This document shows, in pieces, positions 9,479-18,247 of a stretch of 45,926 nt of DNA. Within the stretch, counting starts at the first letter, position 1. The number at the start of each line of letters is the position of its first letter. The notes beneath the pieces are model-generated. The model made no database searches, was not told where the DNA came from, and saw only the letters and a list, made by a program, of their open reading frames with translations. The position numbers were made by a program, and so were the translations under genes. The DNA comes from CAZZBK01 sp964652155 (GTDB taxonomy: Bacteria > Planctomycetota > Planctomycetia > Pirellulales > PNKZ01), in assembly GCA_964652155.1 (NCBI GenBank), contig CAZZBK010000027.1, positions 1 through 45,926 of the forward strand, in the 5' to 3' direction.

Positions 9479-11956
9479 TTATTTTGTGTCCGACACGGTT
9501 TCGCGATCTCCGCGTCCTCTCATTCGAAACGGCCGGCTCAACACGACTTCTCGAATGAGGTCTTGAAAGCGGTGACGAGTCGCGTGAGTTCGCTGCACGA
9601 TTTCGTCCAGCGCTACACGATCGTAATACTCTACACCACGGCCGAGAGCGAACGTTAGCAGCTTGCTCGACAGGTGCCGGACGAAGTCGGTTTCGCGCCG
9701 CGAAAGTATCGCGATGAGCTCTTGGGCCGACTGAAACTTCTCGCCCGAGGGCAAATCGCCGGCCGAATCGATCGGCCGATCCTTGTCCTTCGCGCGCCAA
9801 CGACCAATGGCGTCGAAGTTCTCGAAGCCGAATCCGATCGCATCCATCGTGCGATGACACGACACACATGTCGGATTCACCCGATGCTGTTCGAGTTGCT
9901 CGCGGAGCGAGAGATTGGGCACAGCGGCTTGGGTGCGCTCCAACTCGGGGACGTTCTCCGGCGGCGGTGGCGGCTCTTCGCCCAGGATCGCTTCGAGAAT
10001 CCAATTGCCGCGCCGCGTGGGTGACGTCCGATTGGGATATGAGGTGAGCATCAACAGACTGCCGTGTGTGAGCACGCCTTGACGACGCGACCCGATCAAC
10101 GACACTCGCCGAAAGTCTGCTTTCTTGTCGATTCCGTCGATCCCATAGAAGCCAGCCAGTCGACCGTTGAGAAACGAGTAGTCGGCCACGAGCAGGTCAA
10201 GCGCCGGACGATTGTCTCGCACCAGCGACTCAACGAACAGCAACGTCTCGCGCCGCAGATCGTCTTTCAGTTCTGTGCTATATTGCGGAAAGATCGTGGC
10301 ATCGAACGAGCAGCCAGCAAGCTTGCGCAGTTCGAGCCACTGACCGAAGAACGCCTCGATAAACGCGGCACTGCGTGCGTCGGCGAGTAGGCGATCGACT
10401 TGTTTCACAAGCACTGCGGGGTCGCTCAATTGCCCCGACTTGGCGAGTGCAAATAGCTCGTCGTCGGGCATGCTGCTCCACAGGAAATACGAGAGCCGCG
10501 AGGCCAAGGAGTACGGATCGAGCGGCTCGGCGACTTGCGTGTTCGCCGATCCGATGAGCGAACTAGTCGAGGGCTCGCGGAGCAGGAGAAACCGGGGCGA
10601 GACAAGCACGCTTTGCACGGTCAATTCAATTGCGCGCTCGAACGATTCACCAGCACGTGTTTGCTGCTCAAAAAATCCGACGAGCTGCTCCAACTCCGCT
10701 TCGCTGACCGGTCGTCGCCAGGCACGGTCGGCAATCGTTCGCAGAATAGTAGTGGCCGCATCGCGCGGTGTCCGTGTGTCGGTGGGGCGAACGGTAACAA
10801 ACGCATCGTGAGTCGGCGCGAGCTTCGCGTCGCCGATACTGAACGGGCCGCGCACTCGCATCTGTCGCAAGCCGAGCCGCGGCGCCCGTAGCGGTTTCTC
10901 CAGATGCGTGGCGATTTGCTCGTCCGTCATCTCGCGCGGAAAACGATGCCGCACGCGCACCGTGTGTTCTCCCGCTTGAGCTGTGAAGCGCAGCGAGTAC
11001 ACCTGATTGATCGCAGTAGTGGCGTTGCCGGGCACGACAGGGACGTGCCCCACTACTCGGTCGTCACACAACAGCGTCGCCTCGATGACCGGCTTGGCAT
11101 GGGGATCAATCTGAAGCTTCGATTCTTCTTCGAGCCAACGAGCATTGTTGTCGCGATCTTTCTCGTTTGGCTGTTCGACACCCCAGGCGTTAATGACCAC
11201 TTCATATTCGCCCGGCAGCGGCAGTTCAAACACCGAGTACAACTCCGTTCCTGGCACGAGCTCCTTGCCACGATCGCTGTTGTTGCGCGATGGCACGCCG
11301 TTGAATCGCAGGTGTCCGGCTTCGTTGAATGCGTCGAAGATCGGCTGATTCGAGTACGCACGCAGCGCTGCCGTGAGTTGCTCGGCCGCGCTCAAGTATT
11401 GTTCCAGTCGCAGCGGCGAAACGCTGAGCACATCGCCGATGTTGTCGAAACCATAACCGACATCGTCGTCGGCAAATTCGTCGGCGAGTTTCATCGAGAC
11501 GCCAAAGAGATCACGAATCGTGTGGTTGTATTCGGTGCGATTGAGCCGCCGCACGGTGACCCGACCGGGATCGACGGGCTGCGACGGATCGACATATACG
11601 AGCGCCTTTTCAAGCCAGAGTGTGACGATGTTGCGCTGCTCGGCATCTGGTCGCGGCTCGCCATCAGGCGGCATCGCACCGGCCTTCAGTTGTTTGACCA
11701 CCTTGTGCCACACTTTGCGTTCGGCGAGGAGTTGCTCCACGCTACTGAACCGCGCGAGATTGACTGCCCCTTCCGCGTCGCTGTTGTTGTGACACTTGAC
11801 GCAATGACGCTTCACGAACGGCACTAGATCACGCTGGAACGTCCCGAACGGCAACGGCTCGGCAGACGTGGCGATCGGTAGCCCGAGCGCGCAGCTCACG
11901 ACGAACACCGCCCAGGACGTGAACGCTTGCTTGGATATTCTTCGTGACGGCTTCAT
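9479..11956 (-). CDS. DUF1592-type planctomycete cytochrome-like protein
   Basis: An 825-residue exported protein. CVKCH at residues 52-56 lies in a PSCyt1-like haem-binding segment with KAGAMPPDGEPRP near residue 91. VRRLNRTEYNHTIRDL (residues 135-150) marks DUF1587. Next come the DUF1595-like RAWRRPVSEAELEQL, the DUF1592 signature LASRLSYFLWSSMPDDEL, the DUF1588 segment with TSPTRRGNWILEAILGEE, a second haem motif CVSCH followed by AIGFGFENFDAIGRW, and a C-terminal DUF1585 region (LLTFALGRGVEYYDR). Two CxxCH motifs imply covalent haem, so an extracytoplasmic redox role is likely; no reaction is established. It is the upstream partner of the DUF1552 gene at 8121-9443. Confidence 0.93.
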   Translation of the reverse strand: MKPSRRISKQAFTSWAVFVVSCALGLPIATSAEPLPFGTFQRDLVPFVKRHCVKCHNNSDAEGAVNLARFSSVEQLLAERKVWHKVVKQLKAGAMPPDGEPRPDAEQRNIVTLWLEKALVYVDPSQPVDPGRVTVRRLNRTEYNHTIRDLFGVSMKLADEFADDDVGYGFDNIGDVLSVSPLRLEQYLSAAEQLTAALRAYSNQPIFDAFNEAGHLRFNGVPSRNNSDRGKELVPGTELYSVFELPLPGEYEVVINAWGVEQPNEKDRDNNARWLEEESKLQIDPHAKPVIEATLLCDDRVVGHVPVVPGNATTAINQVYSLRFTAQAGEHTVRVRHRFPREMTDEQIATHLEKPLRAPRLGLRQMRVRGPFSIGDAKLAPTHDAFVTVRPTDTRTPRDAATTILRTIADRAWRRPVSEAELEQLVGFFEQQTRAGESFERAIELTVQSVLVSPRFLLLREPSTSSLIGSANTQVAEPLDPYSLASRLSYFLWSSMPDDELFALAKSGQLSDPAVLVKQVDRLLADARSAAFIEAFFGQWLELRKLAGCSFDATIFPQYSTELKDDLRRETLLFVESLVRDNRPALDLLVADYSFLNGRLAGFYGIDGIDKKADFRRVSLIGSRRQGVLTHGSLLMLTSYPNRTSPTRRGNWILEAILGEEPPPPPENVPELERTQAAVPNLSLREQLEQHRVNPTCVSCHRTMDAIGFGFENFDAIGRWRAKDKDRPIDSAGDLPSGEKFQSAQELIAILSRRETDFVRHLSSKLLTFALGRGVEYYDRVALDEIVQRTHATRHRFQDLIREVVLSRPFRMRGRGDRETVSDTK

Positions 11957-11980
11957 CTGCTGATTCCTGAATCAAAGCGA

Positions 11981-13108
11981 TCACGGGGCCACGAGACCGA
12001 ACGCACCGTCGCGCAGGCCTTGCGCGCCGCCTTTGATGTCGGGAGGCACGAAGGAGTGAACCTCTTGCCAAGTTTGGCCGCCGTCGGTGCTGCGCTGGAT
12101 GTTGAAACGCTGCGGGTGGATACTGATGAGCGTTCCTTTGTCGCGGGCAATCACTTGTCCTTCAGGGACGGTTGCGGGGAGATCACGCCACGTCATGCCA
12201 TCTACGCTGGCGCGAGACTTTTTGCCGCAGAGCCAGAACTCGCCGTTCACGACACTGAGCGTGGCACGTTGGGTGCCCGTGGCGTGCGGGCCGACCCACG
12301 TCTCGCCAGCATCGGCGCTTGTCCACGTGTTCGCGGCCGTTGGGTCGGTCATGACGAGCCGTTTGCCATTGCACTTCATCTTGCCGCGACCGGTGGAGGC
12401 ATCGAGGCCCTTTGGCGCAAGCCATTTCCAGGTCTGGCCTTGATCATCACTCGCGAAGAGGTGACCGAACTTCGGTCCGGTGTCGCCGCGGTTGTCGCCA
12501 AGCGCGAGAAAGCGTTCGCTGGCGTCGCCGCAATACACGGTGCCAATGTGATGCGTGTTCAACTTGCCGCGCGGATCGTCTTTGAACTTGCCCCACAAGG
12601 CAAAGGTGGTGAACGTCTTGCCCAGGTCTGCCGTGGCGCTGAAGGTCATATAGCCGCTGGAAACGAACACGCCGTTGCCGCCGGCGAGCCCCCAGGTGAA
12701 GCCGGTCATCAAACGCGGGTCCCCTTTGCCTTCTGGCAGCTTCGTTGCCCCGCTGGTGAGGTGCCGCCAGTTCACCGCATCGTCGGAAGCGAGATAGATC
12801 GTCGGCCCGCCCCAGGCCACCGGCACGGCGAAGACGCCATTTGTGTAGGCGACGGAACTCGTAGCCCACGGGCCGTGATCGGCACCCGGTGCGGCGAAGA
12901 ACGCCTGCTTCCACGTCTGTCCATCATCTTTCGACACAATGATCCGTGCTCCGTGCCCCACGACGACGAACGTGCCCACCTTCGGGTTCGGGCGGAAGTC
13001 GCCACCCAGCGGAATCGAGTCGCGTATCTTCGTGTCCTCGGGCGATTCCTCGGCCGCAAAACTGTTGAAGGGAAGGATGAGGGCCAGAGTAAAGACGATT
13101 GATTTCAT
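11981..13108 (-). CDS. BNR-repeat (sialidase-like propeller) exported protein
   Basis: A 375-residue protein. I chose the ATG at 13108, overlapping the upstream stop as TGATG; a GTG lies just before it. The signal peptide is MKSIVFTLALILPFNSFA. Repeated Asp-box-like turns can be seen: SKDDGQTWKQA near residue 60, ASDDQGQTWKW, TSADAGETWVG and STDGGQTWQEV near the end. This indicates a beta-propeller. The catalytic Arg triad and Tyr/Glu pair of true sialidases are not obvious to me, so this may be a non-enzymatic binding propeller. It is unlike the BNR protein at 3628-4902. It sits between two DUF1592/DUF1552 pairs, 24 bases before the next gene. Confidence 0.8.
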   Translation of the reverse strand: MKSIVFTLALILPFNSFAAEESPEDTKIRDSIPLGGDFRPNPKVGTFVVVGHGARIIVSKDDGQTWKQAFFAAPGADHGPWATSSVAYTNGVFAVPVAWGGPTIYLASDDAVNWRHLTSGATKLPEGKGDPRLMTGFTWGLAGGNGVFVSSGYMTFSATADLGKTFTTFALWGKFKDDPRGKLNTHHIGTVYCGDASERFLALGDNRGDTGPKFGHLFASDDQGQTWKWLAPKGLDASTGRGKMKCNGKRLVMTDPTAANTWTSADAGETWVGPHATGTQRATLSVVNGEFWLCGKKSRASVDGMTWRDLPATVPEGQVIARDKGTLISIHPQRFNIQRSTDGGQTWQEVHSFVPPDIKGGAQGLRDGAFGLVAP

Positions 13109-14361
13109 CACGAGAGAATCAGTCCTTTCAGTGCACCGGTGGAGGTACCGAATGATTTGTCTTCAAAGCCGAGTTGATGCAGCACGCTGACATAGAGATT
13201 ACACAGTGGCATGCTGCCAGGCGCGAAGGCCAGATGCTGGCCATGTTGGAAGCGGCCTCCTGCGAGCAACACGGGTAAGTCTTTGTTACTGTGACTGTTG
13301 CCGCTGCCCAGGTTCGAAGTGACGAGGATCGTGGTGCGGTCGAGCAACGTGGCGTCTCCCTCCCGCGTGTTCTGCAGATTCGTGAGCAGCGTCTTTAACT
13401 CGTCGAAGAACGCACGTTCGACTCGCTTGAGCTGCGCGATGTTTCCTTCGTTTTGGCCGTGGTGCGAAAGGTTGTGATAGCCGATATTCACGCCCGGCAC
13501 GACGACCGTGTCTTGTCGGAAGTAACCAAAGGTGATGACCCGCGTGCTGTCTGTCTTGAACGCCAGATACGTCAGGTCGCAGACGCCGCGCAGGTTGGTG
13601 ATGATCTCGTCCGGCGCGAACGGCGCGGGCGGTTTGGAGTTCACCTGGGGTTTCGGCTTGTTTATCCAGTCCTCGGACTTCACGAGGCGTTTCTCGGTGG
13701 CCCGCACCGACTCGAAGTACTCGGCGAGCTTGTCCTGGTCGCGCTGCGAGAGCCGGGTTTGCAAGTCGCGTGCTTCGTCGAGCACGTGGTCGAGAATACT
13801 CTTGCCGCGACCGATTTCGCGGAGGACCTTGGTTTTGTTGGCCGCGCCGTCCTCGGCAAAGAGCTTGGCGAAGGCATCGACAACGCTCTTCTCCGCCGGC
13901 ACCAGGCTGCCGCCATCGGTCCAGCCAAAGTCATTGGCTCCGGCGCTCAGCGCGAGCGAATCAAAGCGCGTGTGCTGACCAAGAGAGGCGGCGACATATT
14001 GGTCGAGCGAGCGACGGTTCCGTTCGGAGGACGGTAGGCCGGTGAAGATGCGCGGCTGTGAGGCGTGACCGCCGCCGACGCCCGGGTGTTCGAGACCGGA
14101 GACAATCGTGAAGCGATTACGAAGCTCGGCCAGCGGCGTGAGATACTCAGTGAGTTCGTAGCCAGTTCCGGCTTGTTTCGGCACGAATGAATCGCGGAAG
14201 ATCCCCAGCGGCAAACAAATGAGCAGCAGTCGGCGAGGTTCTTTGCCCACCTCGGTAGCATGAGCGATACCGCCAAGCGATTCGAGCCAGGGGAGACTGA
14301 GCGTAACGCCTGCTCCGCACAAGAAGTTACGGCGCGAGGCGAGGGCGGGGTGAGTGTTCAT
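13108..14361 (-). CDS. DUF1552-domain Tat-exported protein
   Basis: A 417-residue protein with a twin-arginine signal ASRRNFLCGAGVTLSLPWL (residues 8-26). DUF1552 landmarks: LLICLPLGIFRDSFVPK near residue 45, TPLAELRNRFTIVSGLEHPG, FAKLFAEDG, LAEYFESVRATEKRLV, then VNIGYHNLSHHGQN and LLDRTTILVTSNLGSGNSHSN. The histidine-rich YHNLSHHGQN and the SNLGSGNSHSN turn look like metal-site elements shared with related families. It is encoded 18 bases after its DUF1592 partner (14380-16881), and its stop overlaps the start of the BNR gene. It is clearly a paralogue of the DUF1552 proteins at 8121, 16878 and 30987, but diverged. Function unknown. Confidence 0.92.
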   Translation of the reverse strand: MNTHPALASRRNFLCGAGVTLSLPWLESLGGIAHATEVGKEPRRLLLICLPLGIFRDSFVPKQAGTGYELTEYLTPLAELRNRFTIVSGLEHPGVGGGHASQPRIFTGLPSSERNRRSLDQYVAASLGQHTRFDSLALSAGANDFGWTDGGSLVPAEKSVVDAFAKLFAEDGAANKTKVLREIGRGKSILDHVLDEARDLQTRLSQRDQDKLAEYFESVRATEKRLVKSEDWINKPKPQVNSKPPAPFAPDEIITNLRGVCDLTYLAFKTDSTRVITFGYFRQDTVVVPGVNIGYHNLSHHGQNEGNIAQLKRVERAFFDELKTLLTNLQNTREGDATLLDRTTILVTSNLGSGNSHSNKDLPVLLAGGRFQHGQHLAFAPGSMPLCNLYVSVLHQLGFEDKSFGTSTGALKGLILS

Positions 14362-14379
14362 AATGGCGGTGGACGTGGT

Positions 14380-16881
14380 TTACGGATTGGTAAAGACAGG
14401 GCTCGACACGAGTTCCAGCACGAGCGACTTCATGCCGCTCTTTTTCTCTTGAACGTTGGTCGCGATCGCCTTGAGCGGTTGGCGATCGGCGAACCCCGGC
14501 ACGCGACCGAGAGCAAACGTGGCGAGTTGGTGCGCTAGATTCAGCGCGACGAAGTCTTCGCGCTGCTTCAACAACTCGCGGAACTCTGAAAAGTTGCCGA
14601 ATTGGCCGACACCCTCCCATTCATCGGCGGAATCAACGAGCGGCCCGTCAGAGAGTTTCGCACGAGCACCAGGCCGGGCTTCAACGAGAGCTCGGTATTT
14701 GCTTCTCCAGCCACCGATGACATCGAAATTCTCCAGCGCGAAACCGTGCGGGTCGATCTTGCGGTGACACGAATTGCAGCTGGCAATGGTGCGATGTTTC
14801 GCGAGTTGTTCTTTGATCGTCGTTGCGCCGCGAATGTCGGGCTCGATCACTGGCACATCGGGCGGAGGCGCCGGTGCCGGGGTGCCGAGAAACTTCTCCA
14901 GCATCCACGTGCCGCGACTGACCGGCGAAGTCGTGCTGCCGTTCGAGGTCACGGCATGAATGCTGGCTTGGGTCAACAATCCACCACGCACCGTCTTCGA
15001 TTTATCTAAACTCACGCGACGGAACTCTGGCCCGATCACGCCCTCGATGCCGTAATGCTTGGCAAGCCGCTGATTGAGCATCGCCCAGTCGGAGTCGATG
15101 AGATTGACGAGCGGCAGATCGTGCCGAAACATTTCGGCAATGAAATGCTCGGTCTCGGCTCGCATGGCCGCTTCGAGTTCGGCATCGTACTCGGGATAGA
15201 GATCGGCGTTCGCCTTCATCAAGCCAACTTCGCGCACGCGCAGCCATTGGCCGGTGAAGTCGGTCACAAATCGCTTCGCCTTCGCGTCGGCCAACATGCG
15301 CTCGGCCTGGGCACGTCGCTTGGCCGGGTCGAGCAGCCTGCCATCTGCTGCGGCTTTGAGCAACTCGTCATCCGGCGTCGAACGCCAAAGGAAATACGAC
15401 ATGCGTGACGCGATGGCGAAGGCGTCGGGACCACTGGGGGGCTCTTCGTGATAGAGAAATCGGGGCGAGACGAGCATCGCGGCCAACATGCCACGCAGCG
15501 CCTCGTCGGGCGTCATCGTCTTCGCAAACTTCTCGAACAACGCGCAGTACTTCGCCGCCGTCGCGGCATCGATCGGTCTGCGGAAGAGTTTGGGGCCGAG
15601 ATGCGCGACAATCGCCGCAACTTTCTCGGACGTCGGCTGCGTGGGATCGATGTCGCCGAACAGGGTGCGATGTCCCCGCGGCGGCCAACTGTCGTACAAC
15701 GGCCCCTCGATGCTAAACGAGCGGATTGCGATGAACGGCCCCGGCTGGTCAATCATCGTGCGACCTTGCGAGTGCGGCGCACCGTCGATCATGCGGAACA
15801 GCACTCGATCGCCGGGCTCTAGGTAATACGTCGCCTCGACCTCGCGTGGCTGATCGTCGATGAATGTGAAGACATTCTCCGCCTTCGGCACCGCGCCCAC
15901 GAAAGGCTTTTCGGCAGTGAACTTCAGCCGCACAGGCTTGCCATCGTTCTTGAGCGCGTGCGCCACGGCTTTCACCTTGCACCAGCCGGCAACTCGGCTC
16001 GGATAGCTGAGCGTCGGTTCGCCACTGAAATACTGCTGCACGGTCATCACGGCATCGAGATGTGGTCCATCGGTGGATTTGGGTGGTCGTAGCGTGCCAT
16101 TCTCGACGACCGGAAAACGATAGCCGTGCGACTCGGGATTCGCCTTCGCCGCCTGTTCCATCTTACGAGTGTTGGCTTTTTCCTGCGGTGTCAGTTTCTC
16201 GAAATTAGTCGCCCGGTTGGCGAGATTCTTTTGGGCAATCTCGATCGCGCGGCGATTGCCGTCATGCAGCGTGAAGGTCTTGCTCATCGTCTCGGGCCGG
16301 TTCGCAGGCGCGATGGCGCGGGCCAGAATGAAGTCGGCCGCTTTCATGTATTCCTGTATCTGCGCGGCGGAGAGCATGAGCGCCGCGCCATTGTTGTCAA
16401 ATCCGTGCTCGCGCAGGTCCTCGGGAAAGCCCGATGTGAAGTCGCCATGCACGTCGAAGAGATCGACGATCGTGTTTTGATACTCCACACGGTTGAGCCG
16501 CCGCAGCACCACCTCGCCGCCGGTCCCTTTGAGTTCCGCTGCGGCACGCGACAGTTCGTTTTGAATCCAATTGGTAACTTGCTCCACCTCGGCTGGCTTC
16601 GGCTGCTTGGCGTCCTTAGGCGGCATCTCGCCGAGCTGCAAATTGTCGAGCACGAGTTGCCAGTTCTCCGCATCGGCGGCGTTCGCGGCAATCTTCAAGG
16701 CGTCAACGCGAAAGTCTCCCTTCGGCTTCGTGGGCCCGTGGCAGTCGACGCAGTAGGTCTGAAAGAACGCAGTGACCGCTGGCGCTACGGCGGTTTCAGC
16801 AGCATGTGCCGACGACGCAATTAGCAGCGCAAGAAGGCTGATACTTCGGCAAACGAACGAGGCAGTGCATATTCGCTTCAT
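14380..16881 (-). CDS. DUF1592-type planctomycete cytochrome-like protein
   Basis: An 833-residue exported protein with signal peptide ending at SSAHA (residues 23-27). CVDCH at residues 44-48 is the first haem motif, followed by LQLGEMPPKDAKQPKP. VVLRRLNRVEYQNTIVDLF (DUF1587) lies near residue 125. Later parts show FRRPIDAATAAKYC (DUF1595), IASRMSYFLWRSTPDDEL (DUF1592), TSPVSRGTWMLEKFLGTP (DUF1588), the second haem motif CNSCH with DPHGFALENFDVIGGW, and FALGRVPGFADR (DUF1585). The long insert with FTFIDDQPREVEATYYLEPG is probably a beta-sandwich, possibly carbohydrate binding. The start ATG overlaps the upstream DUF1552 stop as ATGA, so it is translationally coupled to the previous pair. Reaction unknown. 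Confidence 0.93.
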   Translation of the reverse strand: MKRICTASFVCRSISLLALLIASSAHAAETAVAPAVTAFFQTYCVDCHGPTKPKGDFRVDALKIAANAADAENWQLVLDNLQLGEMPPKDAKQPKPAEVEQVTNWIQNELSRAAAELKGTGGEVVLRRLNRVEYQNTIVDLFDVHGDFTSGFPEDLREHGFDNNGAALMLSAAQIQEYMKAADFILARAIAPANRPETMSKTFTLHDGNRRAIEIAQKNLANRATNFEKLTPQEKANTRKMEQAAKANPESHGYRFPVVENGTLRPPKSTDGPHLDAVMTVQQYFSGEPTLSYPSRVAGWCKVKAVAHALKNDGKPVRLKFTAEKPFVGAVPKAENVFTFIDDQPREVEATYYLEPGDRVLFRMIDGAPHSQGRTMIDQPGPFIAIRSFSIEGPLYDSWPPRGHRTLFGDIDPTQPTSEKVAAIVAHLGPKLFRRPIDAATAAKYCALFEKFAKTMTPDEALRGMLAAMLVSPRFLYHEEPPSGPDAFAIASRMSYFLWRSTPDDELLKAAADGRLLDPAKRRAQAERMLADAKAKRFVTDFTGQWLRVREVGLMKANADLYPEYDAELEAAMRAETEHFIAEMFRHDLPLVNLIDSDWAMLNQRLAKHYGIEGVIGPEFRRVSLDKSKTVRGGLLTQASIHAVTSNGSTTSPVSRGTWMLEKFLGTPAPAPPPDVPVIEPDIRGATTIKEQLAKHRTIASCNSCHRKIDPHGFALENFDVIGGWRSKYRALVEARPGARAKLSDGPLVDSADEWEGVGQFGNFSEFRELLKQREDFVALNLAHQLATFALGRVPGFADRQPLKAIATNVQEKKSGMKSLVLELVSSPVFTNP

Positions 16882-18242
16882 ACGAGTTCCTTGATGACAC
16901 CCTCGGCTTCGCCGCCTTGAAAGTTCTCGGGCACATTGACCCCCAGGACGCCAAACATGGTCTGCCAGAGGTTGCCGAGGCGGACGTCTTTCTTTTCAAG
17001 GTGACCCTGGTGTTTGATGCCGAGATTGTGGCCGCCGACGAGCATCGTGGGTAGGTCGGTGTTGTTGTGGGCGTTCACGGTGCCGCCGCTGCTGCCCCAG
17101 ACGAGCAGCGTGTTGTCGAGCAACGTGCCGTCCCCTTCCTTCACGCTCTTGAGCTTCTCGATGAAGTAGGCCCAGTCTTCCATGTACCAGGTATCGACCG
17201 TGGTCAGCCACTTGAGCTTGTCGGGCTCTTCGCCGTGATGCGTCATCTCGTGATAACCGTAGGGGCAGCCTTTGTAGGCGTAACAGTGCGTGCCGTCGTT
17301 GAGATCGCGACGGGCATAATAGTTGATGACCCGGGTGCTATCGGTCTGCAGCGCGAGCGTAATGACATCGAACATCAGGCGTTGATATCGGCGGTAGTCG
17401 AAGTTGCCCTTGGCTTGCAGTTCGGGGTCGAGCGCCTGCACGTTCTGGCCGAAGTCGATCGCGGCGACTTCGGGCTTCGGCTTATCGAGCCACGCGAGAT
17501 CGGTGGCGATGTTCTGTTCGACATCGCGAATGGAATTGAAGTACTCGTCGAGCTTCGCCCGATCTTCTTTGCCAAGTCGATTCTGTAAGCGTTTGGCTTC
17601 GTCGCGCACGGCATCGAGCACGCTGCCGGTGCGTCCCGCTCCGACCTTTCGTGCGGCGACCTCCTCGGGGCGTTCGGCGCGGAACAGCTTGTCGAAAAGA
17701 ATGTGCGGGCGATTCTCGGCGGGAATCGGAGTGCCGCCGCGTGTCCAGGCCAGCGTCTTATCAATCGTGCCGCTACCAAATCCGGTGCCGCGATGAACGC
17801 CAAGCACGAGGCTGGGGAAACGCGTCGCTTTGCCGATGGCCTCGGCGAGTTCTTGATCAGCTGAGATGCGGAGCTTCGCGTCGGCTTTGTGGGTGGCGGT
17901 GCCGGTCAAGAACGTGCGATCGCCGCCGTGGCCGCCAGAGTGCGTTAGCTTCAGGCCGCTGATGAGCGTGAACTCATCACGCAGATGCGAAACAGGCTTC
18001 AAGATGGGCGTGGCCTCCCACGCGCGACCGAACGTGGCCGGCGTGTAGTCGCGGCCGTTCACGCCGAGACCCCACATGGTAAACAGCGCACGCTTCGGGC
18101 GTTCCGACTCGGTGATGCCGCCCGCGTTGCTCACCGCGCGAGCCAGCGACGACATGCTCTCCAGCCAAGGCAAAGCCAGCGAAACGCCCGCGCCACGGAG
18201 CAGCGTGCGGCGAGAAAGAGGACGATGCTTGTTGATGTTCAT
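16878..18242 (-). CDS. DUF1552-domain Tat-exported protein
   Basis: A 454-residue protein with a twin-arginine signal LSRRTLLRGAGVSLALPWL (residues 9-27). It carries the DUF1552 pattern: RALFTMWGLGVNGRDYTP near residue 50, HLRDEFTLISGLKLTHSGGH, FDKLFRAERPEEVAARKVG, LDEYFNSIRDVEQNI, YGYHEMTHHGEEPDK and LLDNTLLVWGSSGGTVNAH. It is longer than its paralogues, partly through a central insert and a cysteine pair in THCYAYKGCPYGYHEMTHH. It is 5 bases after its DUF1592 partner and shares an ATGA overlap with the next DUF1592 gene, so two pairs are fused into one transcriptional unit. Function unknown. Confidence 0.92.
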   Translation of the reverse strand: MNINKHRPLSRRTLLRGAGVSLALPWLESMSSLARAVSNAGGITESERPKRALFTMWGLGVNGRDYTPATFGRAWEATPILKPVSHLRDEFTLISGLKLTHSGGHGGDRTFLTGTATHKADAKLRISADQELAEAIGKATRFPSLVLGVHRGTGFGSGTIDKTLAWTRGGTPIPAENRPHILFDKLFRAERPEEVAARKVGAGRTGSVLDAVRDEAKRLQNRLGKEDRAKLDEYFNSIRDVEQNIATDLAWLDKPKPEVAAIDFGQNVQALDPELQAKGNFDYRRYQRLMFDVITLALQTDSTRVINYYARRDLNDGTHCYAYKGCPYGYHEMTHHGEEPDKLKWLTTVDTWYMEDWAYFIEKLKSVKEGDGTLLDNTLLVWGSSGGTVNAHNNTDLPTMLVGGHNLGIKHQGHLEKKDVRLGNLWQTMFGVLGVNVPENFQGGEAEGVIKELV

Positions 18243-18247
18243 GGCGA

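Noticed and set aside
12020..13102. 360-residue plus-strand frame opposite the BNR protein
   Set aside because: Composition is low-complexity Arg/Ala/Val typical of a shadow frame; the minus strand has the repeats and signal peptide.
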